A stretch of DNA of 62,946 bases, from the NCBI GenBank assembly GCA_949949005.1, contig CATLHM010000018.1, positions 1-62,946 of the forward strand. Reading direction: 5' to 3'. Below are positions 9,531 to 17,052 of the stretch, piece after piece (the first letter of the stretch is position 1; every line of letters begins with the position of its first letter). The DNA is from an uncultured Lachnospiraceae bacterium. Lineage in GTDB: Bacteria > Bacillota > Clostridia > Lachnospirales > Lachnospiraceae. Below the pieces are notes generated by a model. That model was not told the origin of the DNA. It was given only the letters and a program-made list of their open reading frames with translations, and did no database searches. The translations under genes and the position numbers were made by a program.

Positions 9531-9568
9531 AGGCACTGCTTGTGGATTTTGTGGCGGTGCCTTTTTTT
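9531..9568 (+). terminator. rho-independent terminator ending the tail-gene transcript
   Basis: AGGCACTGC (9531-9539) pairs with GCGGTGCCT (9554-9562) with one G-U pair, followed by seven T residues. It separates the tail-type genes from the xis/int module, which therefore needs its own promoter. Confidence 0.8.
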
Positions 9569-9600
9569 GAATAAATTTTATGTGAATTGGAGTGTGATTC

Positions 9601-9792
9601 ATTATAGAAACGATTCAGATTGAAAGAGGATTGCTAAATTTAGATGCTTTTTGTGAGTATATGGGAATCAAAAGAACAAAGGCAAGGGAGCTGCTACATA
9701 ATCCTGCAAATGGTTTTACTGTAAGGATTGGAAATAGATTATACGCACATAAAGGTAAGTTGGATGAATGGTTACTAAAACAGATAATTTAA
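9601..9792 (+). CDS. xis: excisionase (Xis), probable ATT start (63 aa)
   Basis: The 63-residue frame reads as a Tn916-type excisionase. Its core (LNLDAFCEYMGIKRTKARE) is the winged-helix recognition region and RIGNRLYAHKGKLDEWL is the usual C-terminal beta-wing and helix. Xis bends DNA at the attachment sites and turns integrase towards excision. The frame is closed by TGA at 9595-9597 and contains no ATG or GTG before the conserved part. The first plausible start is ATT at 9601, 8 nt after GGAG; ATA (9604) or TTG (9631) are alternatives. The integrase gene follows, as is normal for this module. Confidence 0.7.
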   Translation: MIETIQIERGLLNLDAFCEYMGIKRTKARELLHNPANGFTVRIGNRLYAHKGKLDEWLLKQII

Positions 9793-9831
9793 CCTTATTT
9801 GGTATGAGTTAAAACGATAAAACAAAAATGA

Positions 9832-9860
9832 TTGTATATAAATACTAAATGTGGTAAAAT
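9832..9860 (+). promoter_or_regulatory. integrase promoter
   Basis: TTGTAT (9832-9837) and TAAAAT (9855-9860) are separated by 17 nt, with the integrase SD about 45 nt downstream. Since no terminator is seen between int and pyrE, this promoter may also drive pyrE. Confidence 0.45.
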
Positions 9861-9915
9861 TGGGGAAATATTTTAATAGTTCTTTCCCTGATGTTTTCAC
9901 AGGAAGGAGGCAGTG

Positions 9916-11055
9916 ATGGGTAAGTCACTGAATGGGAAAGAGTTAGGTAAAAATATTTGTCAGCGTAAAGATGGAACCTATATGGCTAGATTTATAAATA
10001 GATTTGGCAAGAGGCAGACTATTTACGCAAAAACATTAAATGAAGTGAGAACAAAGTTAAGAAAAGAACAGCATAATGATGAAAAAGAGATTAATGTTGT
10101 TACTACAGATATGACATTGGATGAATGGTATAAAATATGGATGAACACTTGTAAACAAGGTTGTAGGGCATCCACAAAAAGGACTTATACTACACATTAC
10201 AAAAGGATTCAGACTGATTTGGGATGGCGAAAGCTAACCTCATTAAATCTCATAGTAATGCAGGATGCTATCAATAAGTTGTGTTCAGACAATGCGAGAA
10301 AGAATTCCAAAAAAATTTTAGTGGATATGCTTGAAAAAGCAATAGACACGGATTTGCTTACCAAGAATACTGCAAAACAGATTGTCACTGATCTGGATAA
10401 AAAAGAAAAGAAAGAAAGACGGGTATTAACTATTGGTGAGACAAAGCAGTTTTTAACACAGGCAGACGGGACATTTTATTACAACCTTTTTGTATTAGCC
10501 TTGGAAACCGGTATGAGGATTGGTGAATTATGTGGTTTGCAGTGGGAAGATGTAGACTTGAAGAATAAAATGCTGTTTGTAAATCATACTTTGTGTTACT
10601 TTAGTAATGATGGCAAATATATATTTGAAATGCATGATACCAAAACTAACAATGGTAAGAGAACGATTCCTTTAACAGAAAGAGCAATCAGGGCTTTAAA
10701 GAGACAAAAGATACAAAAGCAGGAGATCCGCATAAAGGGAAAAGCTGCACCAGAAGGGTATGAGGATTTGGTTTTTGTTACTAAAAATAATAAACCAACG
10801 CAACAATTTTTAGTACAAGAAAGTATGGGACTGATTATCAAAAAAATCCAAGAAGACAATACGAACTTTGATACTTTTACGCCGCACACATTTAGACATA
10901 CATTTGCTACCCGAGCATTGGAAAATGGAATGCAGATAAAAACATTATCACGTTTGCTGGGGCATGGTGATATTCAATTGACGATGAATTTGTACTGCCA
11001 TGTGACAGAAGATACTTTGATAGAAGAAATGAGAAAGATGGAGCAGTGTGTTTAA
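9916..11055 (+). CDS. int: tyrosine site-specific integrase (379 aa)
   Basis: It cuts and joins DNA at attachment sites through a phosphotyrosine. The N-terminus has an arm-type DNA-binding region (residues 1-60) and a SAM-like core-binding domain (about 70-160). The catalytic domain shows the Arg in TGMRIGELCGL (about 200), HTFRHTFATR (about 325), LGHGDI and the nucleophile Tyr in MNLYCHV (about 360). All catalytic residues are present, so the enzyme should be active. ATG at 9916 is preferred over GTG at 9913 because AGGAGG (9905-9910) is then 5 nt away. It closes the element; two direct repeats just downstream may be arm sites. Confidence 0.93.
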   Translation: MGKSLNGKELGKNICQRKDGTYMARFINRFGKRQTIYAKTLNEVRTKLRKEQHNDEKEINVVTTDMTLDEWYKIWMNTCKQGCRASTKRTYTTHYKRIQTDLGWRKLTSLNLIVMQDAINKLCSDNARKNSKKILVDMLEKAIDTDLLTKNTAKQIVTDLDKKEKKERRVLTIGETKQFLTQADGTFYYNLFVLALETGMRIGELCGLQWEDVDLKNKMLFVNHTLCYFSNDGKYIFEMHDTKTNNGKRTIPLTERAIRALKRQKIQKQEIRIKGKAAPEGYEDLVFVTKNNKPTQQFLVQESMGLIIKKIQEDNTNFDTFTPHTFRHTFATRALENGMQIKTLSRLLGHGDIQLTMNLYCHVTEDTLIEEMRKMEQCV

Positions 11056-11060
11056 GATCG

Positions 11061-11082
11061 AAATGGTGTAAAAATGGTGTAA
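11061..11082 (+). repeat. two tandem 11-bp repeats, candidate integrase arm sites
   Basis: AAATGGTGTAA occurs twice head to tail (11061-11071, 11072-11082), directly after the integrase stop. Tyrosine integrases of this type bind short direct repeats near the element ends, so these fit arm-type sites close to the right attachment site. The core site cannot be fixed because the left end is outside the window. Confidence 0.45.
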
Positions 11083-11145
11083 ATGAGTAATTAAGGAAAT
11101 CACAAAAGACATAAAAGCCCATAAAGACGGAGGTTTTAAGACAAA

Positions 11146-11820
11146 GTGGAGAATTACAAAAAAGAATTTATTGAATTCATGGTAGAGAGCCAGGTGTTGA
11201 AATTTGGTGAGTTCACCTTAAAAAGCGGCAGAAAATCCCCGTTTTTCATGAATGCGGGGGGATATGTGACTGGCAGGCAGTTGCGCAGGCTGGGGGAATA
11301 CTATGCAAAAGCCATTCATGACGCCTACGGCCTGGATTTTGACGTGCTCTTTGGGCCTGCCTATAAGGGAATTCCCCTTTCGGTAGCCACGACAATGGCC
11401 CTCAGCGAGCTTTACGGAAAGGAGATACGCTACTGCTCCAACCGTAAGGAGGTCAAAGACCACGGGGATACCGGTATCCTGCTTGGCAGTAAGCTTAAGG
11501 ATGGGGACAGAGTTGTGATCATCGAGGACGTGACTACGTCAGGGAAATCTATCGAAGAGACCTTCCCCATTATCAAGGCCCAGGCAGATGTGGAGATCAA
11601 GGGCCTTATGGTTTCCTTAAACCGCATGGAAAAGGGGCAGGGAGAGAAGAGCGCTCTGGAAGAGATCAAAGAAAAGTACGGATTTGATGCCAATGCCATT
11701 GTGAGTATGGCGGAAGTTGTGGAATACTTATATAATAAGCCCTGTCAGGGACAGATTTATATTGATGACAGGATCAAGGAGGCATTGGACGCTTATTACG
11801 AGCAGTATGGTGTAAACTGA
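11146..11820 (+). CDS. pyrE: orotate phosphoribosyltransferase
   Basis: It makes orotidine 5'-phosphate from orotate and PRPP in de novo pyrimidine synthesis. At 224 residues it is a normal length. KFGEFTLKSGRKSPFFMN at the N-terminus and the PRPP-binding loop VVIIEDVTTSGKSIEE are typical. The only fitting start is GTG at 11146, with GGAGG 12 nt upstream, a rather long spacing. The gene begins 90 bp after the integrase stop, so the mobile element has separated it from whatever preceded it. It may now depend on a promoter inside the element or an unrecognised local one. The pyr neighbours are not in the window. Confidence 0.95.
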   Translation: MENYKKEFIEFMVESQVLKFGEFTLKSGRKSPFFMNAGGYVTGRQLRRLGEYYAKAIHDAYGLDFDVLFGPAYKGIPLSVATTMALSELYGKEIRYCSNRKEVKDHGDTGILLGSKLKDGDRVVIIEDVTTSGKSIEETFPIIKAQADVEIKGLMVSLNRMEKGQGEKSALEEIKEKYGFDANAIVSMAEVVEYLYNKPCQGQIYIDDRIKEALDAYYEQYGVN

Positions 11821-11849
11821 GAATGCAGAAAGAAAGGTATGGAACCAAT

Positions 11850-12002
11850 ATGGAAGAGAGAGTATATAAGATCATGAGCGGCGCGGGGGCTATGAACATC
11901 GCGGTAGGGGTTGTGACCTTAGTGACCGGAATTGTCTGCGGGATCCTTCTTTTGATCGGCGGGGCCAAGCTGCTGGCAGGCAAGTCAAAGATTTTATTCT
12001 AA
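11850..12002 (+). CDS. small glycine-rich membrane protein (50 aa)
   Basis: A 50-residue frame starting MEERVYKIMSGAGAMNIAVG. One hydrophobic, Gly-rich helix (residues about 15-40) is followed by a short basic C-terminus. SD-like AGAAAGG lies upstream and the gene starts 29 nt after pyrE. It reads as a single-pass membrane peptide of unknown function; conservation could not be tested here. A larger membrane protein follows 180 bp downstream. Confidence 0.5.
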   Translation: MEERVYKIMSGAGAMNIAVGVVTLVTGIVCGILLLIGGAKLLAGKSKILF

Positions 12003-12055
12003 AACAAAGGGCAGATGAGGGCATTTCTGAAAGGAGATGCCTTTTGTCTCGTAGA

Positions 12056-12130
12056 CATATGACTTATAGGTATATGACTTGTAGTCATATGACTCGTAGG
12101 CATATGACTTATAGGCATTGGTCTCGTGAA
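12056..12130 (+). repeat. 15-bp tandem repeat, about five units
   Basis: Units of 15 bp resembling CATATGACTTATAGG lie head to tail at 12056, 12071, 12086 and 12101, with a decayed fifth at 12116 and a partial one before the first. There are no spacers between units. It is a minisatellite in the gap between two membrane-protein genes; unit number may vary between strains. Confidence 0.8.
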
Positions 12131-12184
12131 AAAAGAGACAGGATAGATTTGTTGTTGAGAGAATGGGAAAGGCATACTTGAAGA

Positions 12185-12508
12185 ATGCTGAAAAATAAAG
12201 GATTTATATTTACCAACAAAAAGCATACGCAAAAGGGAATCATGTCAACGATACTGGGAGTACTCTCCAATGCTACTATGGGAACAGCCGTCTACTTTTC
12301 CTATCTGGGAGGCGGGGTATCTTCCCAGCGGTATGGGACAGCGGCTCTTTTGGCGGTGATATTCATGATCGTGGGGATGGGGCTGGGAGTCTGGTCCACC
12401 ACAGAGACAGAGAAATTCAGACTCTTTACGGTGGTGGGTATTGTTGTAAATACGCTGGCTTTCGGTATGTTGAGTCTTATTTTATATGCAGGGGCCTATG
12501 TGGACTGA
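12185..12508 (+). CDS. uncharacterised four-helix membrane protein (107 aa)
   Basis: A 107-residue protein with a basic N-terminus (MLKNKGFIFTNKKHTQKG) and about three or four hydrophobic helices (residues 18-42, 50-70, 80-104). The arrangement recalls a small Lachnospiraceae membrane family I know only as a DUF (DUF6142-like; uncertain). It ends 21 nt before the aminopeptidase gene, so the two may share a message. No catalytic motif is visible and the function is unknown. Confidence 0.7.
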   Translation: MLKNKGFIFTNKKHTQKGIMSTILGVLSNATMGTAVYFSYLGGGVSSQRYGTAALLAVIFMIVGMGLGVWSTTETEKFRLFTVVGIVVNTLAFGMLSLILYAGAYVD

Positions 12509-12529
12509 AAAGGTGGTGGAGGTTATTTA

Positions 12530-14587
12530 ATGGTAGAAGAGAGATTTTTGCTGGCAAGAGAGAGAATTGGAGAGATCAAAGAGGAGGCGGTATTGCAGCG
12601 GGAATTCCAGGAATATTTTGGGGAAATTGCCTCCTTTCTTGCTATGCTCTGTGAAGAATATGATTTCGTGGATAAGGGCGGGCTTAAGGGGGCTTCTCTG
12701 GAGGAGCTGCAAGGCAGGAATCACAGACTCTATGAGGACATCCTTCCGGGGAATTATGGGCAAAGCTATGCCAATCCCAAGGTCTGCGCCCAAAGACTGG
12801 GAGAGGAATACGGCAGGATACTCTGTGCCTTGTATGCAGAGCTGCGCAGCCTGATCCCTCTTGCCTACGAAAAGCGGCTGGAAGAAGTGGTCATCCGTCT
12901 GGAATTGTTTTTGGAGGTGTACGGGTGTTTTTGCTGTAGCCAAAAAGAGGATGGCCTGCCTGCGGATCCGAAGGCTTTGCAGGAGAGCATTTACTGGTAT
13001 GTGAGCGACTATGCAAGGGAGGCGGCGCAAAGACGCCTTAAGGATATGCTTTTGCCACAGTCGGATTTTGCCCGCAGGATTGTAGAGGGAGATTTATCGG
13101 ATTGCAGATATCTCTATTCCTTTGGAGAGTATATCACCGAAAATCAGATCAAAACCTGGAGGCATTTATCCTCCCTGCCCCAGGAGACCTTAAAGAAAAT
13201 GGCAGATACCTACACCGAGGGGTACCGCATTGGCTTTGAAGTGGGAGGGAAGGATATATCCAAAAAGAAAACGGTGGATATCCGGTATAGCCTGGGCTTC
13301 GAGCCCATGATCCAAAAGGCCATTGAAAATTTCCGAAAAATGGGGCTGGAGCCTACCATTTACAGGCTGCCGTCCAGCCTTCTTTATATAAAGGGTGTGA
13401 ATCCCGCAGGATATTTCGGGGCAATCCCCAACAAGCAGTACGATTTTGACCACAAGGATGACCTGGCCCTGATTCTGGATAAAAAGCTGGTTCAGGTGCG
13501 CTTAGAGGCTCTCAGGGAGGGGTATGAACAGTATAAGGAAGCGGCAGATGTTTACGGCGGCCCGGCGGTGGTGGAGACCTTTGGGGAAAAGCCTGCGGAA
13601 CTGAAAGAAAAACCCCAGGCGCTGCATCTTTCCAAAGAACAGCAAAAGCTTTCGGTGGAATACCGCTTAGCATCAGGGGAGATTCAGAACCGGTATATCA
13701 AGGGGGAGGAGAGAAGCTTCACCATCATAGCCTTTCCCACACCGGAGATCGGGAAGGATTTCGGGGAAATCTTTGATGAGGTGATCCGGATTAATACCCT
13801 GGATTACAAGCTGTATCAGCAGATGCAGCAGAGGATCATTGATACCCTTGACCTGGGGAAATATGTGATTATCAAGGGGATGAAGGGGAATAAAACGAAT
13901 CTGAAGGTAATGCTTCATGCCCTTTCGGATAAAGAGAAGCAGACTAACTTTGAGAATTGTGTGGCGGATGTGAATATTCCGGTAGGAGAGGTCTTTACCT
14001 CCCCAGTGCTGGCGGGTACGGAAGGAATTTTGCATGTGAGCCGGGTTTATCTCAATGAGCTGGAATATCGGGATCTTTCCATCACCATAAAGGATGGGAT
14101 GGTGAGCGACTATTCCTGCGGCAACTTTGAGACTTTGGAGGAAAACCGTAAATATATCAGCGACAATGTGCTTTTTCACCATGAAAGCCTGCCCCTGGGC
14201 GAGTTTGCCATTGGCACCAACACCACGGCTTTTGTGGCCGCCAGGAAGTATCAGATAGAAGATAAGCTTCCTATTTTAATAGCGGAAAAAACAGGGCCTC
14301 ATTTCGCCCTGGGAGATACCTGCTATTCCCACGCGGAGGAGGTGGCGGTTTACAACCCCGACGGGAAGGAAATCATAGCCAGGGACAACGAGTGTTCCCT
14401 AAAGCGCAGGGAAGGAGACCGCTCAGCGTACTTTAACTGCCATACGGATATCACTATTCCCTACGATGAGCTGGGGGAGGTCAGTGTGGTTACCTATGAG
14501 GAGCAGGTGATCCCCATCATTGAGGAGGGCAGATTTGTGGTACCTGGCTGCGAAGAGTTGAACCGTCCATTAACGGAGCAGGTGTGA
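12530..14587 (+). CDS. M29-type metallo-aminopeptidase (685 aa)
   Basis: The C-terminal 350 residues match the thermophilic aminopeptidase (M29) family: two-metal enzymes that remove N-terminal amino acids. Visible signature segments are VNIPVGEVFTSPVLAGTEG, LPLGEFAIGTNT and AEKTGPHFALGDT, which hold the metal-binding Glu and His residues, with later Tyr, His and Asp ligands. The N-terminal 330 residues are extra compared with the roughly 410-residue classic enzymes and are mainly helical, with no domain recognised. It is probably cytoplasmic, as no signal peptide is seen. The start ATG has GGTGGAGG upstream. It precedes purE by 158 bp. Confidence 0.85.
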   Translation: MVEERFLLARERIGEIKEEAVLQREFQEYFGEIASFLAMLCEEYDFVDKGGLKGASLEELQGRNHRLYEDILPGNYGQSYANPKVCAQRLGEEYGRILCALYAELRSLIPLAYEKRLEEVVIRLELFLEVYGCFCCSQKEDGLPADPKALQESIYWYVSDYAREAAQRRLKDMLLPQSDFARRIVEGDLSDCRYLYSFGEYITENQIKTWRHLSSLPQETLKKMADTYTEGYRIGFEVGGKDISKKKTVDIRYSLGFEPMIQKAIENFRKMGLEPTIYRLPSSLLYIKGVNPAGYFGAIPNKQYDFDHKDDLALILDKKLVQVRLEALREGYEQYKEAADVYGGPAVVETFGEKPAELKEKPQALHLSKEQQKLSVEYRLASGEIQNRYIKGEERSFTIIAFPTPEIGKDFGEIFDEVIRINTLDYKLYQQMQQRIIDTLDLGKYVIIKGMKGNKTNLKVMLHALSDKEKQTNFENCVADVNIPVGEVFTSPVLAGTEGILHVSRVYLNELEYRDLSITIKDGMVSDYSCGNFETLEENRKYISDNVLFHHESLPLGEFAIGTNTTAFVAARKYQIEDKLPILIAEKTGPHFALGDTCYSHAEEVAVYNPDGKEIIARDNECSLKRREGDRSAYFNCHTDITIPYDELGEVSVVTYEEQVIPIIEEGRFVVPGCEELNRPLTEQV

Positions 14588-14745
14588 GGGGCGGCCTTTA
14601 GCCGTAACTAGGAAGCCGAAGGATGAATAGTTACGATTTCCGTGTAAGAAGCACAGAATGTAGTTGCGCAGGCACCGGGTTTTATAGTAAGATAAAAAGA
14701 AGAATGTTATAGAATAACAGGCACAGGAAAGGTACAGGTAAAAAT

Positions 14746-15246
14746 ATGGCACAGGTTGGAATCGTGATGGGCAGTGATTCGGATATGCCGGTGATGGCGA
14801 AGGCTGCGGATGTCCTGACAGAGCTTGGGATTTCCTTTGAGATGAGAATTATTTCCGCCCACAGGCAGCCGGATGTATTTTTTGAATATGCGAAGAGCGC
14901 GGAAGAGAAGGGATTTAAGGTGATCATTGCAGGGGCGGGTATGGCGGCCCATCTGCCGGGCATGTGCGCGGCGATTTTTCCCATGCCGGTGATCGGGATT
15001 CCCATGCACACCACATCCCTGGGAGGACGGGACTCTCTTTATTCTATCGTGCAGATGCCCCAGGGGATACCAGTGGCTACGGTAGCAATTAACGGGGGCG
15101 CAAATGCAGCCCTGCTTGCGGCCAAGATACTGGCAACCTCTGACCAGGCGCTTTTGCACAGGCTCAAGGATTATTCCGCAGGGCTAAATGAAAGCGTACG
15201 GAAAAAGGATGCGAGATTAAATGAAGTAGGATACCGGAACTATTAA
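14746..15246 (+). CDS. purE: N5-carboxyaminoimidazole ribonucleotide mutase
   Basis: It converts N5-CAIR to CAIR in purine synthesis. The 166-residue class I PurE shows the N-terminal GSDSDMPVM loop, the conserved SAHRQPD with the catalytic His, and GAGMAAHLPG / PVIGIPMHTTSLGG. It begins the cluster purE-purM-purN-purD. The 158-bp leader holds an inverted repeat (CGTAACTA 14603-14610 with TAGTTACG 14628-14635) but no recognisable riboswitch. Confidence 0.97.
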   Translation: MAQVGIVMGSDSDMPVMAKAADVLTELGISFEMRIISAHRQPDVFFEYAKSAEEKGFKVIIAGAGMAAHLPGMCAAIFPMPVIGIPMHTTSLGGRDSLYSIVQMPQGIPVATVAINGGANAALLAAKILATSDQALLHRLKDYSAGLNESVRKKDARLNEVGYRNY

Positions 15247-15308
15247 GAGGAGCGGCAGCAGGAATTGACAGGTAAATGCCCTGTAAAAGGGCAGAAATGA
15301 GAGGAAAA

Positions 15309-16334
15309 ATGGACTACAAAAAAGCAGGAGTGGATATAGAAGCGGGGTACCGCAGTGTGGAGCTGATGAAAGAATATGTGAAGGAAACCATGCGGCCGGA
15401 GGTGCTGGGAGGACTGGGCGGCTTTTCGGGAGCCTTTTCCCTTGCAGCCATCAAGGACATGGAAAAGCCTGCCCTGGTATCGGGAACGGACGGCGTGGGA
15501 ACCAAGCTGAAGCTGGCCTTTCTCATGGATAAGCATGATACGGTGGGAATCGACTGTGTGGCCATGTGTGTCAACGATATTGCCTGCGCAGGGGGAGAGC
15601 CCTTGTTTTTCCTGGATTACATTGCCTGCGGCAGGAATTATCCGGAAAAGATTGCCGCTATCGTTAAGGGGGTGGCAGAAGGATGCAAACAGGCAGGGGC
15701 GGCCCTGATTGGCGGGGAAACCGCGGAGCATCCGGGGCTGATGCCAGAGGAGGAATATGATCTGGCGGGTTTTGCAGTAGGTGTGGTGGATGAAAAGAAT
15801 CTGATCACGGGGGAGGGGATAAAGCCCGGCGACGTGCTGGTGGGCCTGGCTTCCTCGGGGGTCCACAGTAACGGGTTCTCCCTGATCAGAAAGGTATTTG
15901 ACATGACACAGGAAGGGCTTTCCACCTATTATGAAGAGCTGGGAGGAACCTTGGGAGAGGTGCTCCTTAGGCCTACCAGGATTTATGTAAAAGCGTTAAA
16001 GAGTATTAAGGAAGCTGGAATTACCCTAAAGGGATGCAGCCACATTACCGGCGGAGGATTCTATGAAAATATTCCCCGTATGCTTCCGGAAGGGGTATGT
16101 GCCGTAGTGGATAAGGCCAGCTACCCGGTGCCTGCCATTTTCAGACTTCTTCAGCAAAAGGGCCAAATTGAAGAAAAAACGATGTACAATACCTACAATA
16201 TGGGGCTTGGCATGGTGCTTGCCTTAGATCCCGGGGATGTGGAGTCTGCGATGAAAGCCGCGCAGGCCGCAGGGGAGAAGGCTTACGTGGTAGGCAGAGT
16301 AGAAGCCGGGGAAAAGGGAGTGACGCTATGCTGA
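15309..16334 (+). CDS. purM: phosphoribosylformylglycinamidine cyclo-ligase (AIR synthetase)
   Basis: It closes the imidazole ring (FGAM to AIR) using [23 protein letters not shown] is the usual PurM N-terminus, so the ATG at 15309 (SD GAGAGG at 15299-15304) is preferred over an upstream in-frame ATG at 15276. [23 protein letters not shown] and GGETAEHPG are conserved active-site stretches. The protein is 341 residues. The stop overlaps the purN start by 7 nt, which points to coupled translation. Confidence 0.97.
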   Translation: MDYKKAGVDIEAGYRSVELMKEYVKETMRPEVLGGLGGFSGAFSLAAIKDMEKPALVSGTDGVGTKLKLAFLMDKHDTVGIDCVAMCVNDIACAGGEPLFFLDYIACGRNYPEKIAAIVKGVAEGCKQAGAALIGGETAEHPGLMPEEEYDLAGFAVGVVDEKNLITGEGIKPGDVLVGLASSGVHSNGFSLIRKVFDMTQEGLSTYYEELGGTLGEVLLRPTRIYVKALKSIKEAGITLKGCSHITGGGFYENIPRMLPEGVCAVVDKASYPVPAIFRLLQQKGQIEEKTMYNTYNMGLGMVLALDPGDVESAMKAAQAAGEKAYVVGRVEAGEKGVTLC

Positions 16335-16945
16335 ACATTGTAGTGTGTGTCTCCGGGGGAGGAACCAACCTCCAGGCGATTATTGACGGAATAGAGAATA
16401 AAACCATTGAAAACACAAGGGTCATTGGGGTGATCAGCAATAATGCGGGGGCTTATGCGCTGAAAAGGGCAGAAGCGGCAAATGTCCCTGCTTTTTGCAT
16501 TTCCCCTGGCAGTTTTGGAAACCGGGGAGAATTTAACCGGGCATTTTTAGAAAAGCTTAGGGAGCTTAAACCGGATCTGATTGTGCTTGCCGGTTTTTTG
16601 GTGATTTTACCTCCCGAGATGATTGAAACTTATCGTGGCAGGATCATTAATATTCATCCCTCCCTGATTCCCTCCTTCTGCGGGACGGGTTTCTACGGGC
16701 TGAAAGTTCACGAGGCTGTTCTTGCAAGAGGGGTGAAGGTGACCGGGGCCACCGTCCACTATGTGGATGAGGGGACAGATACGGGTGAGATCATCCTGCA
16801 AAAGGCAGTGGAGGTTAAGGAGGGGGATACCCCCGAAATCCTCCAGCGCCGGGTGATGGAGGAGGCCGAGTGGGTAATTTTGCCTGCGGCTATCAACAAA
16901 ATTGCTCATAACATCCCTCCGGGGGATGGGCACGATTTTGCATAG
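16328..16945 (+). CDS. purN: phosphoribosylglycinamide formyltransferase
   Basis: It transfers a formyl group from 10-formyl-THF to [18 protein letters not shown] binds the phosphate; the catalytic Asn and His lie in [12 protein letters not shown] and the Asp in DEGTDTGEI. The 205-residue protein would normally stop near KIA. The last dozen residues ([11 protein letters not shown]) are encoded by the left end of a dispersed repeat (from 16913) that recurs at 20352, so the C-terminal tail looks added by repeat insertion. The catalytic core is complete. Confidence 0.95.
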   Translation: MLNIVVCVSGGGTNLQAIIDGIENKTIENTRVIGVISNNAGAYALKRAEAANVPAFCISPGSFGNRGEFNRAFLEKLRELKPDLIVLAGFLVILPPEMIETYRGRIINIHPSLIPSFCGTGFYGLKVHEAVLARGVKVTGATVHYVDEGTDTGEIILQKAVEVKEGDTPEILQRRVMEEAEWVILPAAINKIAHNIPPGDGHDFA

Positions 16946-17013
16946 GCAGTTGTTGCCTTTTGCGCAACGCAAAATCGGCGCAGTAAACGACAAAAATTTT
17001 TGTCGTTCACTAT
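16913..17013 (+). repeat. dispersed composite repeat, copy A
   Basis: This stretch shares ATCCCTCCGGGGGATG, GATTTTGCA, a GCGCAAAATCGGCGCAG block and a terminal palindrome arm (TTTTTGTCGTTCACTAT) with 20352-20510. The terminal part (16982-17011) is a near-perfect palindrome. It overlaps the 3' end of purN and ends 40 bp before purD, so it could carry promoter or attenuator activity for purD. Confidence 0.75.
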
Positions 17014-17052
17014 CATATTTTGACCTTGCCGAAAGGAGTGTGATTGTAAGAT

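Noticed and set aside
12056..12130. CRISPR array
   Set aside because: The 15-bp units are contiguous with no spacers and too short for CRISPR repeats; no cas genes are near.
14588..14745. Purine riboswitch before purE
   Set aside because: An inverted repeat is present, but the conserved three-way junction and loop sequences of the purine riboswitch were not found.
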